NCBI GenBank assembly: GCA_024234575.1
Contig: JACKOB010000004.1
Location: 434,001-498,000 of the forward strand
Direction of reading: 5' to 3'
Length of the DNA stretch: 64,000 nucleotides
Source of the DNA: Hahellaceae bacterium
GTDB taxonomy: Bacteria > Pseudomonadota > Gammaproteobacteria > Pseudomonadales > Oleiphilaceae
The notes under the pieces were generated by a model. That model was not told the origin of the DNA, ran no database searches, and saw only the letters and a list, made by a program, of their open reading frames with translations. The position numbers and the translations under genes are program-made. Shown one piece after another: positions 27,480-36,238 of this stretch. Each line of letters begins with the position of its first letter. Within the stretch, counting starts at the first letter, position 1.

Positions 27480-29008
27480 CAACAATCAGTACACAACCTT
27501 TAAAAGGTGGGGGAAATAGCGCCATGTCTAAAATTTATGACTTCGTTATTATCGGGTCCGGCCCTGCCGGCAGCGTTATTGCCAAACGGCTATGCGAGGC
27601 AGGTGCATCTTGCCTGTTGCTTGAAGCTGGCCAGGATTTTAAGGCAGAGGAATACCCGGAAAACGAGTTAAATGCTAATTCACGGTTACTCTGGAATGGT
27701 GGTATGGATGCCAATCGCAACGCGGATATGCTTTTTTTGCGTGGCAAAGCTGTCGGTGGTGGCAGCGTGGTCAACCAGTGCCTGTTAGACCGCTTTGATG
27801 ATATTGCCTGGGACAGCTGGCAGCAGGCCACTGGTATTGACTGGTTTAATCAGCAAAGCATGGCGAATTATTATCAGCAGGTTGAGTCTGATCTAAGCCT
27901 TCATGAAATGCAGCGTCAGGATTGGAATCGCAACGCTGAACTTTATGTAGAAAGCTTTGAAAAGTGCGGCTATCAATGGGCCCCGCTGCGCAGAGGTCAG
28001 GCAGACTGCGGCAAAGGCAATGACTGCATGCGTTGTCTGGGCGGCTGCCCGAGAGAGTCAAAACAAAGTATGCCGGTCACTTATTTACGCAGAGCCATTG
28101 CGGCAGGATTGGATGTGCAGGCGGGGTTCGAGGTGAATTCAGTTATCGAGGGCCAGCATTTTGTTAGCATCTGCGGTCAGCAGCAGGTAGCAGGAACCGT
28201 TAAGAAAACTTTCAAAAGTGCGGTTGTTTACGCTAGGCATTGTGTGCTGGCTGCAGGGGCTCTGGGTACTACCAAGCTATTATTAAACAGTGGTTACGGC
28301 GATGCTGTGGCAGGGTTAGGTAAAAATTTTTACTGCCACCCGCAGTTTATGACTTTGGCGCGTATGGCTGAGGTGGTTGATGCCCATAAAGGTGCTTTTC
28401 AGGCAGTAAAGTCAAATGACCCTCGCTTTCGCGAACAAGGATTCAAGCTGGAAAATGTTTTCGCCGGACCAATAGCGGTAGCCATGCTTAAGCCTGGTTC
28501 CGGTAAACAACATCAGCGCTTTATGCAGAATTATCGACACCTCGCCTGTATGGAAGTTGCGATTCGCGATGTTAATCCAGGAACGATCTCAACGGGCAAA
28601 GATGGACGCCTTAAAATAGAAAAGGTCTTAGGTGAGGAAGATAGACAACGAGCCCGAGCTGGAAACGATGTTGTCAGGACATTATTCGAAAGTGTTGGCG
28701 CGTTAGAGATTCTGCAATCTCCGTTAAAAATTGGCCTGCATTTAATGGGCGGCTGTGCAATCGGGAAAAAGGACGCGGTAGTTGACGAGCAGTTTCAATT
28801 ACAGGGAAGCTCGCGGTTACGTGTGGTCGACTCTTCTATTTTTCCGAATGCGCCAGGAATAAACCCCTCTTTAACTATTATGGCCCTAGCGCATCGGGCG
28901 GCTGATGAAATTCTACAGCATGCGGGTTCTTCATTGTCCACCGCAAGGGCAAGCAATCGGGTACAGTCGGCAAGCGCAAAGCCATCGAACGTCGAGGTAA
29001 GCGTATGA
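27476..29008 (+). CDS. GMC-type FAD-dependent oxidoreductase
   Basis: A 510-residue flavoprotein. The N-terminal dinucleotide motif is FVIIGSGPAGSVIAKRL (about 20-36), followed by LLLEAGQDF and the GMC signature region RGKAVGGGSVVNQC. A Cys-rich stretch, CGKGNDCMRCLGGCP (about 180-194), resembles that of cholesterol-oxidase-like GMC enzymes. The C-terminal motif MGGCAIG followed by NAPGINPSLTIMALAHRAAD completes the FAD and active-site domain. It would oxidise an alcohol; the substrate is unknown. The start at 27476 is in an ATGA overlap with the PLP enzyme; ATG 27524 (MSKIYDFV) is a good alternative. The stop overlaps the next gene by 4 bases. Confidence 0.88.
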   Translation: MTTISTQPLKGGGNSAMSKIYDFVIIGSGPAGSVIAKRLCEAGASCLLLEAGQDFKAEEYPENELNANSRLLWNGGMDANRNADMLFLRGKAVGGGSVVNQCLLDRFDDIAWDSWQQATGIDWFNQQSMANYYQQVESDLSLHEMQRQDWNRNAELYVESFEKCGYQWAPLRRGQADCGKGNDCMRCLGGCPRESKQSMPVTYLRRAIAAGLDVQAGFEVNSVIEGQHFVSICGQQQVAGTVKKTFKSAVVYARHCVLAAGALGTTKLLLNSGYGDAVAGLGKNFYCHPQFMTLARMAEVVDAHKGAFQAVKSNDPRFREQGFKLENVFAGPIAVAMLKPGSGKQHQRFMQNYRHLACMEVAIRDVNPGTISTGKDGRLKIEKVLGEEDRQRARAGNDVVRTLFESVGALEILQSPLKIGLHLMGGCAIGKKDAVVDEQFQLQGSSRLRVVDSSIFPNAPGINPSLTIMALAHRAADEILQHAGSSLSTARASNRVQSASAKPSNVEVSV

Positions 29009-29442
29009 AATCTACTTTTTTAAGCTTGCGACAGTTGGATACGTTGCAGCGCATAGGCGATTTTATGTTGCCAGGAGCCAGCAATATGCCGTCTTTTTCT
29101 GAAACAGACAGCCTGTCTTTTGTTGACGAGATACTCAGTGAAACCCCAGAGCCTGACGTAAAAGATCTCGCCATGTTGTTGAGCGTTCTTGCCTTTCTGC
29201 CTGGAAGCGTTATTGCCTGGTTAGTTAAGCTGGCACAACGGGCCGATAAATTTCCTGGGTTGTTAGGAGGGCAGCTCCGTTTGCTCGATCTCGGCCTGCG
29301 AGGCGTGATCTTTAGCCTGTATTACTCAGGTAAAACAGGGGGGCAGGCAAAGTCTGCGTCACCTTTGCAAGCGATTGGGTTTGAGCTGGTGTGCCTCGCC
29401 GAACCCTCGCCAAAAAATACATTGCATGAGAACAACCTATGA
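29005..29442 (+). CDS. Small unknown protein between GMC oxidoreductase and aldehyde dehydrogenase
   Basis: A 145-residue protein I do not recognise. It has a hydrophobic central segment (AMLLSVLAFLPGSVIAWLV, about 55-74), otherwise helical character and two cysteines at most. It starts in an ATGA overlap with the GMC gene, with GAGGTAAG upstream, and ends in an ATGA overlap with the aldehyde dehydrogenase gene. Position and size resemble the small subunits that accompany GMC dehydrogenases (gluconate 2-dehydrogenase subunit 3 and similar), but I see no decisive motif. The partner-subunit role is inference. Confidence 0.72.
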   Translation: MKSTFLSLRQLDTLQRIGDFMLPGASNMPSFSETDSLSFVDEILSETPEPDVKDLAMLLSVLAFLPGSVIAWLVKLAQRADKFPGLLGGQLRLLDLGLRGVIFSLYYSGKTGGQAKSASPLQAIGFELVCLAEPSPKNTLHENNL

Positions 29443-31019
29443 ACTCCGTCGCCATGAACGCCTCAACCAAAGTAAACAGATCGAACAAGTGCTCACAAAG
29501 TGAGTTCGACGAATTGCAAGAGGACGCAGCCTATGAGCTGTTGGTCGCCTCTCGCAAAATCGCCCGCCAGTTGCGAGAAAGCAATGTCGCGGAACGCATT
29601 GTTGAGATTAAGAAAATAAGGCAAAGAATCTATCAGCAGCGCGAGCAAATTATCGGCGCGGTGGTCACCGCAACAGGTAAGTCGAGAACCGATGCGCTTG
29701 TGTCAGAAGTGATGGGTGTGTTGGACTATATTGACTGGTTAGTCAGTCATGGTGCGAAGGCAATCAAAGATGAGCGGGTGTCGACGCCCTTGGCGTTGCT
29801 GGGGAAATCTTCAAAGGTGTATTACGAGCCACTGGGTGTGGTGTTTATCATTGCTCCATGGAACTATCCCTTCCACATTACTATGACAACCATGTTAGCG
29901 GCTTTGCTGGCGGGAAATGCAGTGATCATCAAATCCTCCGAGGTGACGCCATTGCAAAACGTTTTTGAAAAAATCCTGGCTGCTTCCCCATGGTTGAGCC
30001 AGTGTGTCAGCGTTGTCTATGGCTCTGGGGAAACTGCCCGTCGCGTCATTGCCCAGCGGCCTGATAAAATTATTTTTACCGGCAGTGCCCGTACTGGAAA
30101 GAAAATTTTAGCCCAGGCTGCAGAGCTGCTTATACCGGTAGACCTTGAGTTAGGCGGTAAGGATGCGGCCATCATTTTTGATGATGTCAACATCAAGCGC
30201 ACGGCTGCGGGTGTTCTCTGGGGTGGTATGACAAACGCTGGTCAATCGTGCACATCCGTTGAGATTGCCTATATTCAGCGTACCATTTGGGATGAGTTTG
30301 TCGGCGAATTGGTCAGTCAGTGCCAGTCGTTGGTGGTCAATTCAGGTGACCTGGGTGATGCAGACGTTGGGGCCATGACCGCGGACTTCCAGTTAGCTAT
30401 TGTAAAAAAGCAAATTGATGATGCCGTTGCCAAAGGCGCTGAAGTTTTAGTGGGTGGAACAACATTGGCGACAGAGCATGACGCCTGCCCAGGTTATGTT
30501 TGCCCGACTTTGATCACAAACGTTACACAAGATATGAGCGTAATACGCGAAGAAACCTTTGGGCCTGTGATTGCGTTAGTGCCGTTCGATAATCAAAACG
30601 ATGTCGTCGCAAAAATTAATGTCAGCGAATTTGGGTTAAGTGCCAGTGTGTGGAGCAAAGACCTTTCGCGGGCGGATAATGTTGCTCGCGCCTTGGAGGT
30701 GGGGGCCGTGTCCATCAATAACGTCATGTTAACCGAGGGTAATCCCGCCTTACCTTTTGGCGGCTGCAAGCAGAGTGGGTTTGGCCGCGTCAAAGGTGTC
30801 GAAGGGTTGCGTGCATTAGTCCGGTCTAAGGCAATTATCGTCGATAAACAAACCAGCAAAATTGAAGCCAACTGGTACCCCTATACACGGCTTAAATACA
30901 GAATCTTTGACCAGTTTATAAAAGCGTTATCATCCCGGGGCTGGCGAAAGTGGTTCGGATTCGCCCGTCATGGTCTGCAGCTAGAGTCTGTAGCGCAAAA
31001 GCGCAGAGATGAAATCTGA
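29439..31019 (+). CDS. Aldehyde dehydrogenase family protein
   Basis: A 526-residue NAD(P)-dependent aldehyde dehydrogenase. The cofactor-site motif is VVFIIAPWNYPFHIT (near 133-147), the catalytic Glu lies in DLELGGKDAAI (near 235-245), and the nucleophilic Cys in NAGQSCTSVEIAYI (Cys at about 275). The FGPV motif EETFGPVIALVPF lies near 370. A basic C-terminal extension of about 50 residues ends the protein. As last gene of the TetR-led block it would oxidise the aldehyde produced by the GMC enzyme to an acid; the substrate is unknown. Confidence 0.92.
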   Translation: MNSVAMNASTKVNRSNKCSQSEFDELQEDAAYELLVASRKIARQLRESNVAERIVEIKKIRQRIYQQREQIIGAVVTATGKSRTDALVSEVMGVLDYIDWLVSHGAKAIKDERVSTPLALLGKSSKVYYEPLGVVFIIAPWNYPFHITMTTMLAALLAGNAVIIKSSEVTPLQNVFEKILAASPWLSQCVSVVYGSGETARRVIAQRPDKIIFTGSARTGKKILAQAAELLIPVDLELGGKDAAIIFDDVNIKRTAAGVLWGGMTNAGQSCTSVEIAYIQRTIWDEFVGELVSQCQSLVVNSGDLGDADVGAMTADFQLAIVKKQIDDAVAKGAEVLVGGTTLATEHDACPGYVCPTLITNVTQDMSVIREETFGPVIALVPFDNQNDVVAKINVSEFGLSASVWSKDLSRADNVARALEVGAVSINNVMLTEGNPALPFGGCKQSGFGRVKGVEGLRALVRSKAIIVDKQTSKIEANWYPYTRLKYRIFDQFIKALSSRGWRKWFGFARHGLQLESVAQKRRDEI

Positions 31020-31511
31020 CCGTTTTTAGAAGGTAACTTTGATAAGTTTGAAAATTGTACGTTCTTGGCTAAGCTTATTAATAACTGGCTGCAGGGCAGA
31101 CAGCAGGCGCGTTTGCGGGTTGCCGTGCTCAGCAGTTCCACCGCAAAAGTTCGTGAAAAAGCTTCATGGAAAGGGCCGAGTCAAGGATGAACCTTATTCA
31201 GGGGGAAGTCTGCAGTCCCCTGTTTTTACCTCACTTTTTTCCCGACATATCTCTTACAGAAAACGCCTTAAATTTACCGAATCAAACCATTTTTTTAGAC
31301 AAAAATAAGGCGTCGAATTCTGCTCTAATTGTGAACACACATTTCACAAATATATTTTCATAAACCACTGTGCAATTGGTAGCCAACTGTATAGAATGCG
31401 CGCGTTTGTGGCTGATCTATCCCTTAGATTGTTTCATGCCATATCCCCCAATTTATATTGACCCCAATATAATTTCGCTTAAAGCCTTACCTAAGTGAGT
31501 GATGGATTTAT
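31020..31511 (+). other. Gap between aldehyde dehydrogenase and glycosyltransferase
   Basis: These 492 bases hold no gene I can support. An open frame at 31039-31308 has AGAAGG before a TTG but its translation has no protein-like character, and stretches in other frames (RQQARLRVAVLSSS at about 31096-31137) read more like coding sequence. A decayed gene is therefore possible. The last 190 bases are A/T-rich and include TATAAT at 31468-31473, a possible -10 element for the glycosyltransferase gene. Confidence 0.45.
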
Positions 31512-32963
31512 ATGTCGTTTCATTCGTTGCAGCATAATGAGAAAAAACCGCGCCTTTGCAAAGGGGCCGACAGTTTGTATTTTCCTTTGTTGGTTGCCGT
31601 AACCCTAACCATTTTCGTTATTGTCTACCGGCAACTAACTTCGTCGGGGTTTCCCACCGATATATCAGTTGCCGAGCAATGGGTGCGTCGAAACGGATTT
31701 GCGATAGCGATGCTGGGCTTTGCCTCTTTTTTGCTGGCTTGGCAGGTAAGCTTTGCGTTGCGCTATAAATCGTTCAAGCGCTTGCCTGAAGCACAATTGC
31801 CAACGGTAACCGTGGTGATCCCCGCTTATAATGAAGGTGCTCAGATTCTTGAAACGGTACGCACTGTGATGGCCAGTGAATATCCACATGATCGTGTGCA
31901 AATAATCTGTGTTGATGATGGCTCTAAAGATGATACCTGGAAGTGGATGTGCCAGGCACACCAGGAATTTTCAGATAATGTCATAATTGCCAGGCAGCCA
32001 TTTAACCAGGGAAAACGCGAGGCTTTAATGTCCGGTTTTGCGAAAGCAACAGGAGAGGTTGTTGTCACGTTGGACTCGGACTCTGAAGTATTACCTAATA
32101 CTCTGGCTGAGCTGGTCAGCCCTTTTGTTGCCGATGCACGTATTGGCTCTGTGGCAGGTAATGTCAGGGTGCTAAATCTTGCCGCAGGGATGATCCCCAA
32201 GATGCTTGAGGTTTCTTTTACCAGCGCGTTCGATTTTATCCGTGCGGGTCAGAGTGTGTATGGTGGCGTGTTTTGCACACCGGGTGCCTTGTCTGCTTAT
32301 CGCACATCGGTATTACTGTCTTTAATTGGCGAATGGTCTAAACAGACTTTTATGGGCAAGCCCGCCACTATTGGGGAAGATCGCGCACTGACGAATCTGG
32401 TGTTGGCCTCTGGCCACCGTGTTGTTTACCAGCGTCATGCGGTGGTAATGACAAAAGTACCTACCACCTATACGTCTTTGCGTAAGATGTTAACCCGCTG
32501 GGCAAGAAGTAATGTTCGCGAAAGTCTGGTGATGTTTAATTTCGTTTTCAGTGACTTCAGAGCTAAGGGCGAAGGGGCTAACTGGGTGCGCTTTTTCAGT
32601 GTGACGCAGATCATTCGTCTTACTGTGTTTGAGGCATTGAAGTGTGCCTTGCTGGTGGCGCTTATCATGAATGCTAATCATGCATTGATGGCGATTGCAT
32701 TAGGTTGTGTGACGGCGGCTATTATACCTGGCACGATTTATTTACTGCGCCATCGCACTACTTTTGGCTTTCGCTGGGCGTTGCCTTTCAATCTGTTTTG
32801 GTTGTTTAGTCTGGCATGGATTCTTCTTTGGGGCGTTTATACCGCCAGCAATTCGGGCTGGCTGACTCGAACCTTGCCTGCCAACACTAATGCGCCGGTA
32901 GCGCCATCATTAATTGATTCTACGGCGGGGATGCCGGGAGCTTTCGCTCAGGTAGCGGAATAA
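31512..32963 (+). CDS. Family 2 glycosyltransferase, membrane processive type
   Basis: A 483-residue inner-membrane GT2 enzyme of the hyaluronan/chitin/cellulose-synthase-like group. Two N-terminal membrane helices (about 22-42 and 63-82) precede the GT-A domain. Its nucleotide-sugar motifs are VVIPAYNEGAQ (101-111), VDDGSKDD (134-141) and the DSD at 188-190, with the catalytic-base motif GED at 288-290. The acceptor motif usually written QxxRW reads MLTRW (326-330), so its first position has changed. Three or so C-terminal membrane helices follow. It probably makes or exports a surface polysaccharide, but no polysaccharide operon surrounds it, and the sugar is unknown. Confidence 0.86.
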   Translation: MSFHSLQHNEKKPRLCKGADSLYFPLLVAVTLTIFVIVYRQLTSSGFPTDISVAEQWVRRNGFAIAMLGFASFLLAWQVSFALRYKSFKRLPEAQLPTVTVVIPAYNEGAQILETVRTVMASEYPHDRVQIICVDDGSKDDTWKWMCQAHQEFSDNVIIARQPFNQGKREALMSGFAKATGEVVVTLDSDSEVLPNTLAELVSPFVADARIGSVAGNVRVLNLAAGMIPKMLEVSFTSAFDFIRAGQSVYGGVFCTPGALSAYRTSVLLSLIGEWSKQTFMGKPATIGEDRALTNLVLASGHRVVYQRHAVVMTKVPTTYTSLRKMLTRWARSNVRESLVMFNFVFSDFRAKGEGANWVRFFSVTQIIRLTVFEALKCALLVALIMNANHALMAIALGCVTAAIIPGTIYLLRHRTTFGFRWALPFNLFWLFSLAWILLWGVYTASNSGWLTRTLPANTNAPVAPSLIDSTAGMPGAFAQVAE

Positions 32964-32968
32964 GCTAC

Positions 32969-34024
32969 TTAAAACAGTTGGCTTTTGTGCTGTCTGGCTA
33001 CATGCGTAAGGTAGTCAGATGGCGCACAATCAAACCATCGCTTAAATGCACGATTAAAACTGCTCTGTTCTAAAAATCCACAAAACCCCGCAACGTCTCC
33101 CATGCTGCAGGCTGGCTGTAACAGTAAATGTCGCGCAACTTCCTTTCTAACATCGTCCACGATTTGTCTGTAGCTAAGATTCCTCGCGCTTAAAAGTGCC
33201 CGCATTTTTCGCGTTGATACTGCAAACAGTTTGGCTATGTCGCACAAATCCGGAGGCTCATGCGGCAAATGCTGAAATAGTATTGCGCGCAGTTCATTTT
33301 CCAGATTTAACGTTTGCCTGTAGTCTTCTATGAGCGCGTCGGCTTGGCCAATGACCATTTCTGCTAAGGCATCATCTCCGTCAATCAGTTTTTCGTCTAA
33401 CCAGCGGCTTGGAAACTCAATGCAGTTAACTTTAGCGTTAAACTGCACCGGGCAGCCGAACAGCTTTTGATACTGGTTCCATGCTCGCGGTCGGTCATGC
33501 GTAAACGAGACGCTATCCGGGTTTTTTTCAGTAGGAAACAGTTGCTGGCCAATGCTTACCCAGCCCGCGATCGCCATCTCAATAGCGGTAGATGAAATGT
33601 CTGTATGTGGCGTCCAGATAAGTCGAGTATTTTCCCCAGACTGTTCCTGATGAATGTGGCCAACATCCCACACCACGGGCTCCAGACGAATCAGCCGCTC
33701 CAGGGCGGTGCGCAGTGTGGGGCTAGAGGCTACCGCGTAGCCAATCAAAGGAAAGCTTTTTACTCGCAAAGAAAAAACTGCGTTTATATGGGCGGTTGGC
33801 TCGGGGAGGCTATCGTCTGGTAAATCCAAAAACCGAGACAACTTGTAAAAAGGAACGCGATAAAAGCGATCGTTGTTTAACCGCTCTGTATCTATCATAC
33901 ATTCTTTCAAGCGTGTATCGAGAATTGGCGGTGATAGCTTCAGTTGTAAAAAAAGCTGCTTCAAATACACGGCAGTCAGGCCGTATGGTTGTTTCATTGC
34001 CGGTGGTAATTCAATTAAATTCAT
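32969..34024 (-). CDS. AraC-family transcriptional regulator
   Basis: A 351-residue regulator with an N-terminal 'arabinose-binding' type domain (FSLRVKSFPLIGYAVASSPTLR near 85-106) as in OruR/ArgR-like and lipid-responsive AraC proteins. The C-terminal HTH domain includes DLCDIAKLFAVSTRKMRALL and DVAGFCGFLEQSSFNRAFKRWF. It converges with the glycosyltransferase gene (5 bases apart) and diverges from the hydroxylase-like gene at 34195, its most likely target. The inducer is unknown. Confidence 0.87.
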   Translation of the reverse strand: MNLIELPPAMKQPYGLTAVYLKQLFLQLKLSPPILDTRLKECMIDTERLNNDRFYRVPFYKLSRFLDLPDDSLPEPTAHINAVFSLRVKSFPLIGYAVASSPTLRTALERLIRLEPVVWDVGHIHQEQSGENTRLIWTPHTDISSTAIEMAIAGWVSIGQQLFPTEKNPDSVSFTHDRPRAWNQYQKLFGCPVQFNAKVNCIEFPSRWLDEKLIDGDDALAEMVIGQADALIEDYRQTLNLENELRAILFQHLPHEPPDLCDIAKLFAVSTRKMRALLSARNLSYRQIVDDVRKEVARHLLLQPACSMGDVAGFCGFLEQSSFNRAFKRWFDCAPSDYLTHVARQHKSQLF

Positions 34025-34194
34025 CGGGATTATTTACCTTGCACTCTCTCAACCTGGTTTGCCCTTAGTGACATCTTTAATGGTATTTAGAGGCAATACA
34101 GCCGCTGTCTATAAATTTATGATGAGTAAAGTGATTCACAAAGGCAACCAGCTTTTGCATTGGGGTTGACGGCAATTAACAGAAAAAGGGGAGC

Positions 34195-34710
34195 ATGATG
34201 ATTGGTATACCATTAGGGTTAATAACAGCCAACGCCACCGAGTGGGTGATGCATAAATATGTGCTGCATGGCATGGGGAAGAATAAGCGCAGCTTTTGGC
34301 GTTTTCATTTGTCAGAACACCATAAAAATGCGCGTAAGTACGATTACATCGACCCAAGCTATAGCCGTTTTCCTCTGGGTAATCATGCGCAAGGTAAGGA
34401 GGCGTGGGCATTACTGGGGGGCTGTGCGATTGTTACACCGCTGTTGCCGCTCGCGCCCTTTTTTGTGGGTACGCTTTATTATTCTGCCTGGAATTATTAC
34501 AGCAAGCACAAAAAGTCGCATCAGGATGCCGAGTGGGCGAAGCAACATATCCCGTGGCACTACGACCACCATATGGGGCCAAACCCCAATGCAAACTGGT
34601 GTATCACGAAACCATGGTTTGACGAGCTGATGGGTACTCGGGAAGTTTTTTATCAGCAAGACCATGATTCCACTCTTTCTGCCGATAAGGTGGACACAGG
34701 TTCTGTGTAG
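34195..34710 (+). CDS. Fatty acid hydroxylase/sterol desaturase-like membrane protein
   Basis: A 171-residue membrane protein with a histidine-rich di-iron pattern: HKYVLH (about 20-25), HLSEHHK (about 38-44), HKKSH (about 104-108) and HYDHHMG (about 122-128). Hydrophobic segments lie between them (GGCAIVTPLLPLAPFFVGTLYY). This matches the fatty acid hydroxylase superfamily (carotenoid and sterol oxygenases), in a short version. AAGGGGAG lies directly upstream; two ATGs, 34195 and 34198, are possible starts and the second has the better spacing. The divergent AraC gene may regulate it. The substrate is unknown. Confidence 0.8.
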   Translation: MMIGIPLGLITANATEWVMHKYVLHGMGKNKRSFWRFHLSEHHKNARKYDYIDPSYSRFPLGNHAQGKEAWALLGGCAIVTPLLPLAPFFVGTLYYSAWNYYSKHKKSHQDAEWAKQHIPWHYDHHMGPNPNANWCITKPWFDELMGTREVFYQQDHDSTLSADKVDTGSV

Positions 34711-34736
34711 CGACAGTATCAGGTTGTGGCTGTGTT

Positions 34737-36086
34737 TTACTGCTTCTCGCTCGTATCCACTGAGAGCACTTTTAAGCTTGCTTCACCGCCGCGCATCATT
34801 GCGTTAATAGTCTGCTCTGGTTCAAGTTGCTTTGCTTGGGTGATAACCGCGCCATCCTTGCTGCGCAAGATGCTATAGCCCCTGGCAATGGTGTTTAGTG
34901 GGCTTAGTGTGTGTAATTGGCGGGCGAGAAAGGCAAACTTTTGCTGGGAGAAATCCAGCTGGCGTACTACCGCTTTATCAAGACGGCCGTTTATCGCGTC
35001 CAGACTTTCCTGTATGAGGCGAAGTTGACGTTTGGGCTCTTGGGCCTTTAAGCGACTGGCAACGGAGCTTAATTGATTTGCTCTGGTATCTAGCAGTAAT
35101 CGCATTTCACGATGCAGTCGCGATTGGATGTCATTAAGGCGTTTTTCTTGCTCTTGCAGCAGTTTTGCAGGTGTTTTGAGGCGGCTGACAAGTGCCAGAA
35201 CACTTTCGTTTTGGCGTTGCAGCTGCTTTCGCATCAGCCGTTGTAATCTTAAATCAAGATCGTCCAGCCGTTGTGTCAGTTCCATTTGGTCTGGTGTCAA
35301 TCGCTCAGCGGCAGCAGAAGGGGTAGGTGCGCGGTAATCCGCAACGAAATCAGCAATGGTAAAGTCTGTTTCATGGCCGACAGCGCTCACGATGGGGATT
35401 TTGCTGGCGAAAATTGCGCGGGCAACACGCTCTTCATTAAATGCCCATAAATCTTCCAGTGAGCCGCCACCACGACCCACGATTAATACGTCACATAAAT
35501 GGTGTCGGTTGGCAAGTTCAATTGCCGCACAAATTTCTTTGCCCGCTATGCTTCCTTGTACTTGCACAGGGATAATGTAAATGCGGGTTGCTGGAAAGCG
35601 TCGTTTAGTTACCGATAATATATCGTGCACGGCAGCACCTGTTGGCGAGGTAATCACACCAATTACCTTTGGCGATGCCGGTAGAGGCTTTTTGTGCTCT
35701 GCTGCAAACAGGCCTTCGGCTTGCAGCAAGGCTTTAAGCTTTTCAAACTCTCGCTGCAGAGCGCCTTCACCGGCCGCCTGTATGGACTCTCCGATAAGCT
35801 GGTATTCGCCACGCCCTTCATACAAGCTGGCTTTGGCTTCCAGTAAAACCAGGTCACCATTCTTAGGCTGGAAACGAACTCCCATGGTGCGGTTTTTAAA
35901 CATCGCACATCTCACCTGTGCCTTGTCATCTTTGAGCGTAAAGTACCAGTGCCCTGAGCCTGGGCGGGCAAAATTAGAAATTTCACCCATCACCCATAAT
36001 CTGGAAAAGCTTACCTCTAGCAGGTGTTTGGTTTGACGATTCAACTCACTAACGGTCATTGCCGCGGGGCTTACGGAATTTTGCAT
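34737..36086 (-). CDS. xseA: Exodeoxyribonuclease VII large subunit
   Basis: A 449-residue large subunit of the single-strand DNA exonuclease VII. An N-terminal OB fold (VSELNRQTKHLLEVSFSRLW, then GHWYFTLKD, about 13-60) is followed by the catalytic domain with GVITSPTGAAVHDI (about 142-155), GRGGGSLEDLWAFNEE and SAVGHETDFTIADFVADYRA. A long coiled-coil region at about 255-390 binds the small subunits. No xseB is adjacent. It is divergent from guaB, as I recall for Pseudomonas. Confidence 0.95.
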   Translation of the reverse strand: MQNSVSPAAMTVSELNRQTKHLLEVSFSRLWVMGEISNFARPGSGHWYFTLKDDKAQVRCAMFKNRTMGVRFQPKNGDLVLLEAKASLYEGRGEYQLIGESIQAAGEGALQREFEKLKALLQAEGLFAAEHKKPLPASPKVIGVITSPTGAAVHDILSVTKRRFPATRIYIIPVQVQGSIAGKEICAAIELANRHHLCDVLIVGRGGGSLEDLWAFNEERVARAIFASKIPIVSAVGHETDFTIADFVADYRAPTPSAAAERLTPDQMELTQRLDDLDLRLQRLMRKQLQRQNESVLALVSRLKTPAKLLQEQEKRLNDIQSRLHREMRLLLDTRANQLSSVASRLKAQEPKRQLRLIQESLDAINGRLDKAVVRQLDFSQQKFAFLARQLHTLSPLNTIARGYSILRSKDGAVITQAKQLEPEQTINAMMRGGEASLKVLSVDTSEKQ

Positions 36087-36175
36087 GTTATTTGGCTTTT
36101 AATCTGCTTTGGTGGCTTTATTGTGGCGGCTTGGCGATGCAGTAAAAAGAAAACGAGACTAATGATTCGGTTCGG

Positions 36176-36204
36176 TTTACTGCAACGCTTCGGATCACTA
36201 TAAT
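36176..36204 (+). promoter_or_regulatory. Predicted guaB promoter
   Basis: TTTACT (36176-36181) and a perfect TATAAT (36199-36204) are separated by 17 bases. Transcription would start near 36211, about 28 bases before the guaB ATG at 36239. Sigma-70 type. Confidence 0.68.
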
Positions 36205-36238
36205 AGGCCGATTAAACTTGATTATAAAGGCGACTCAT

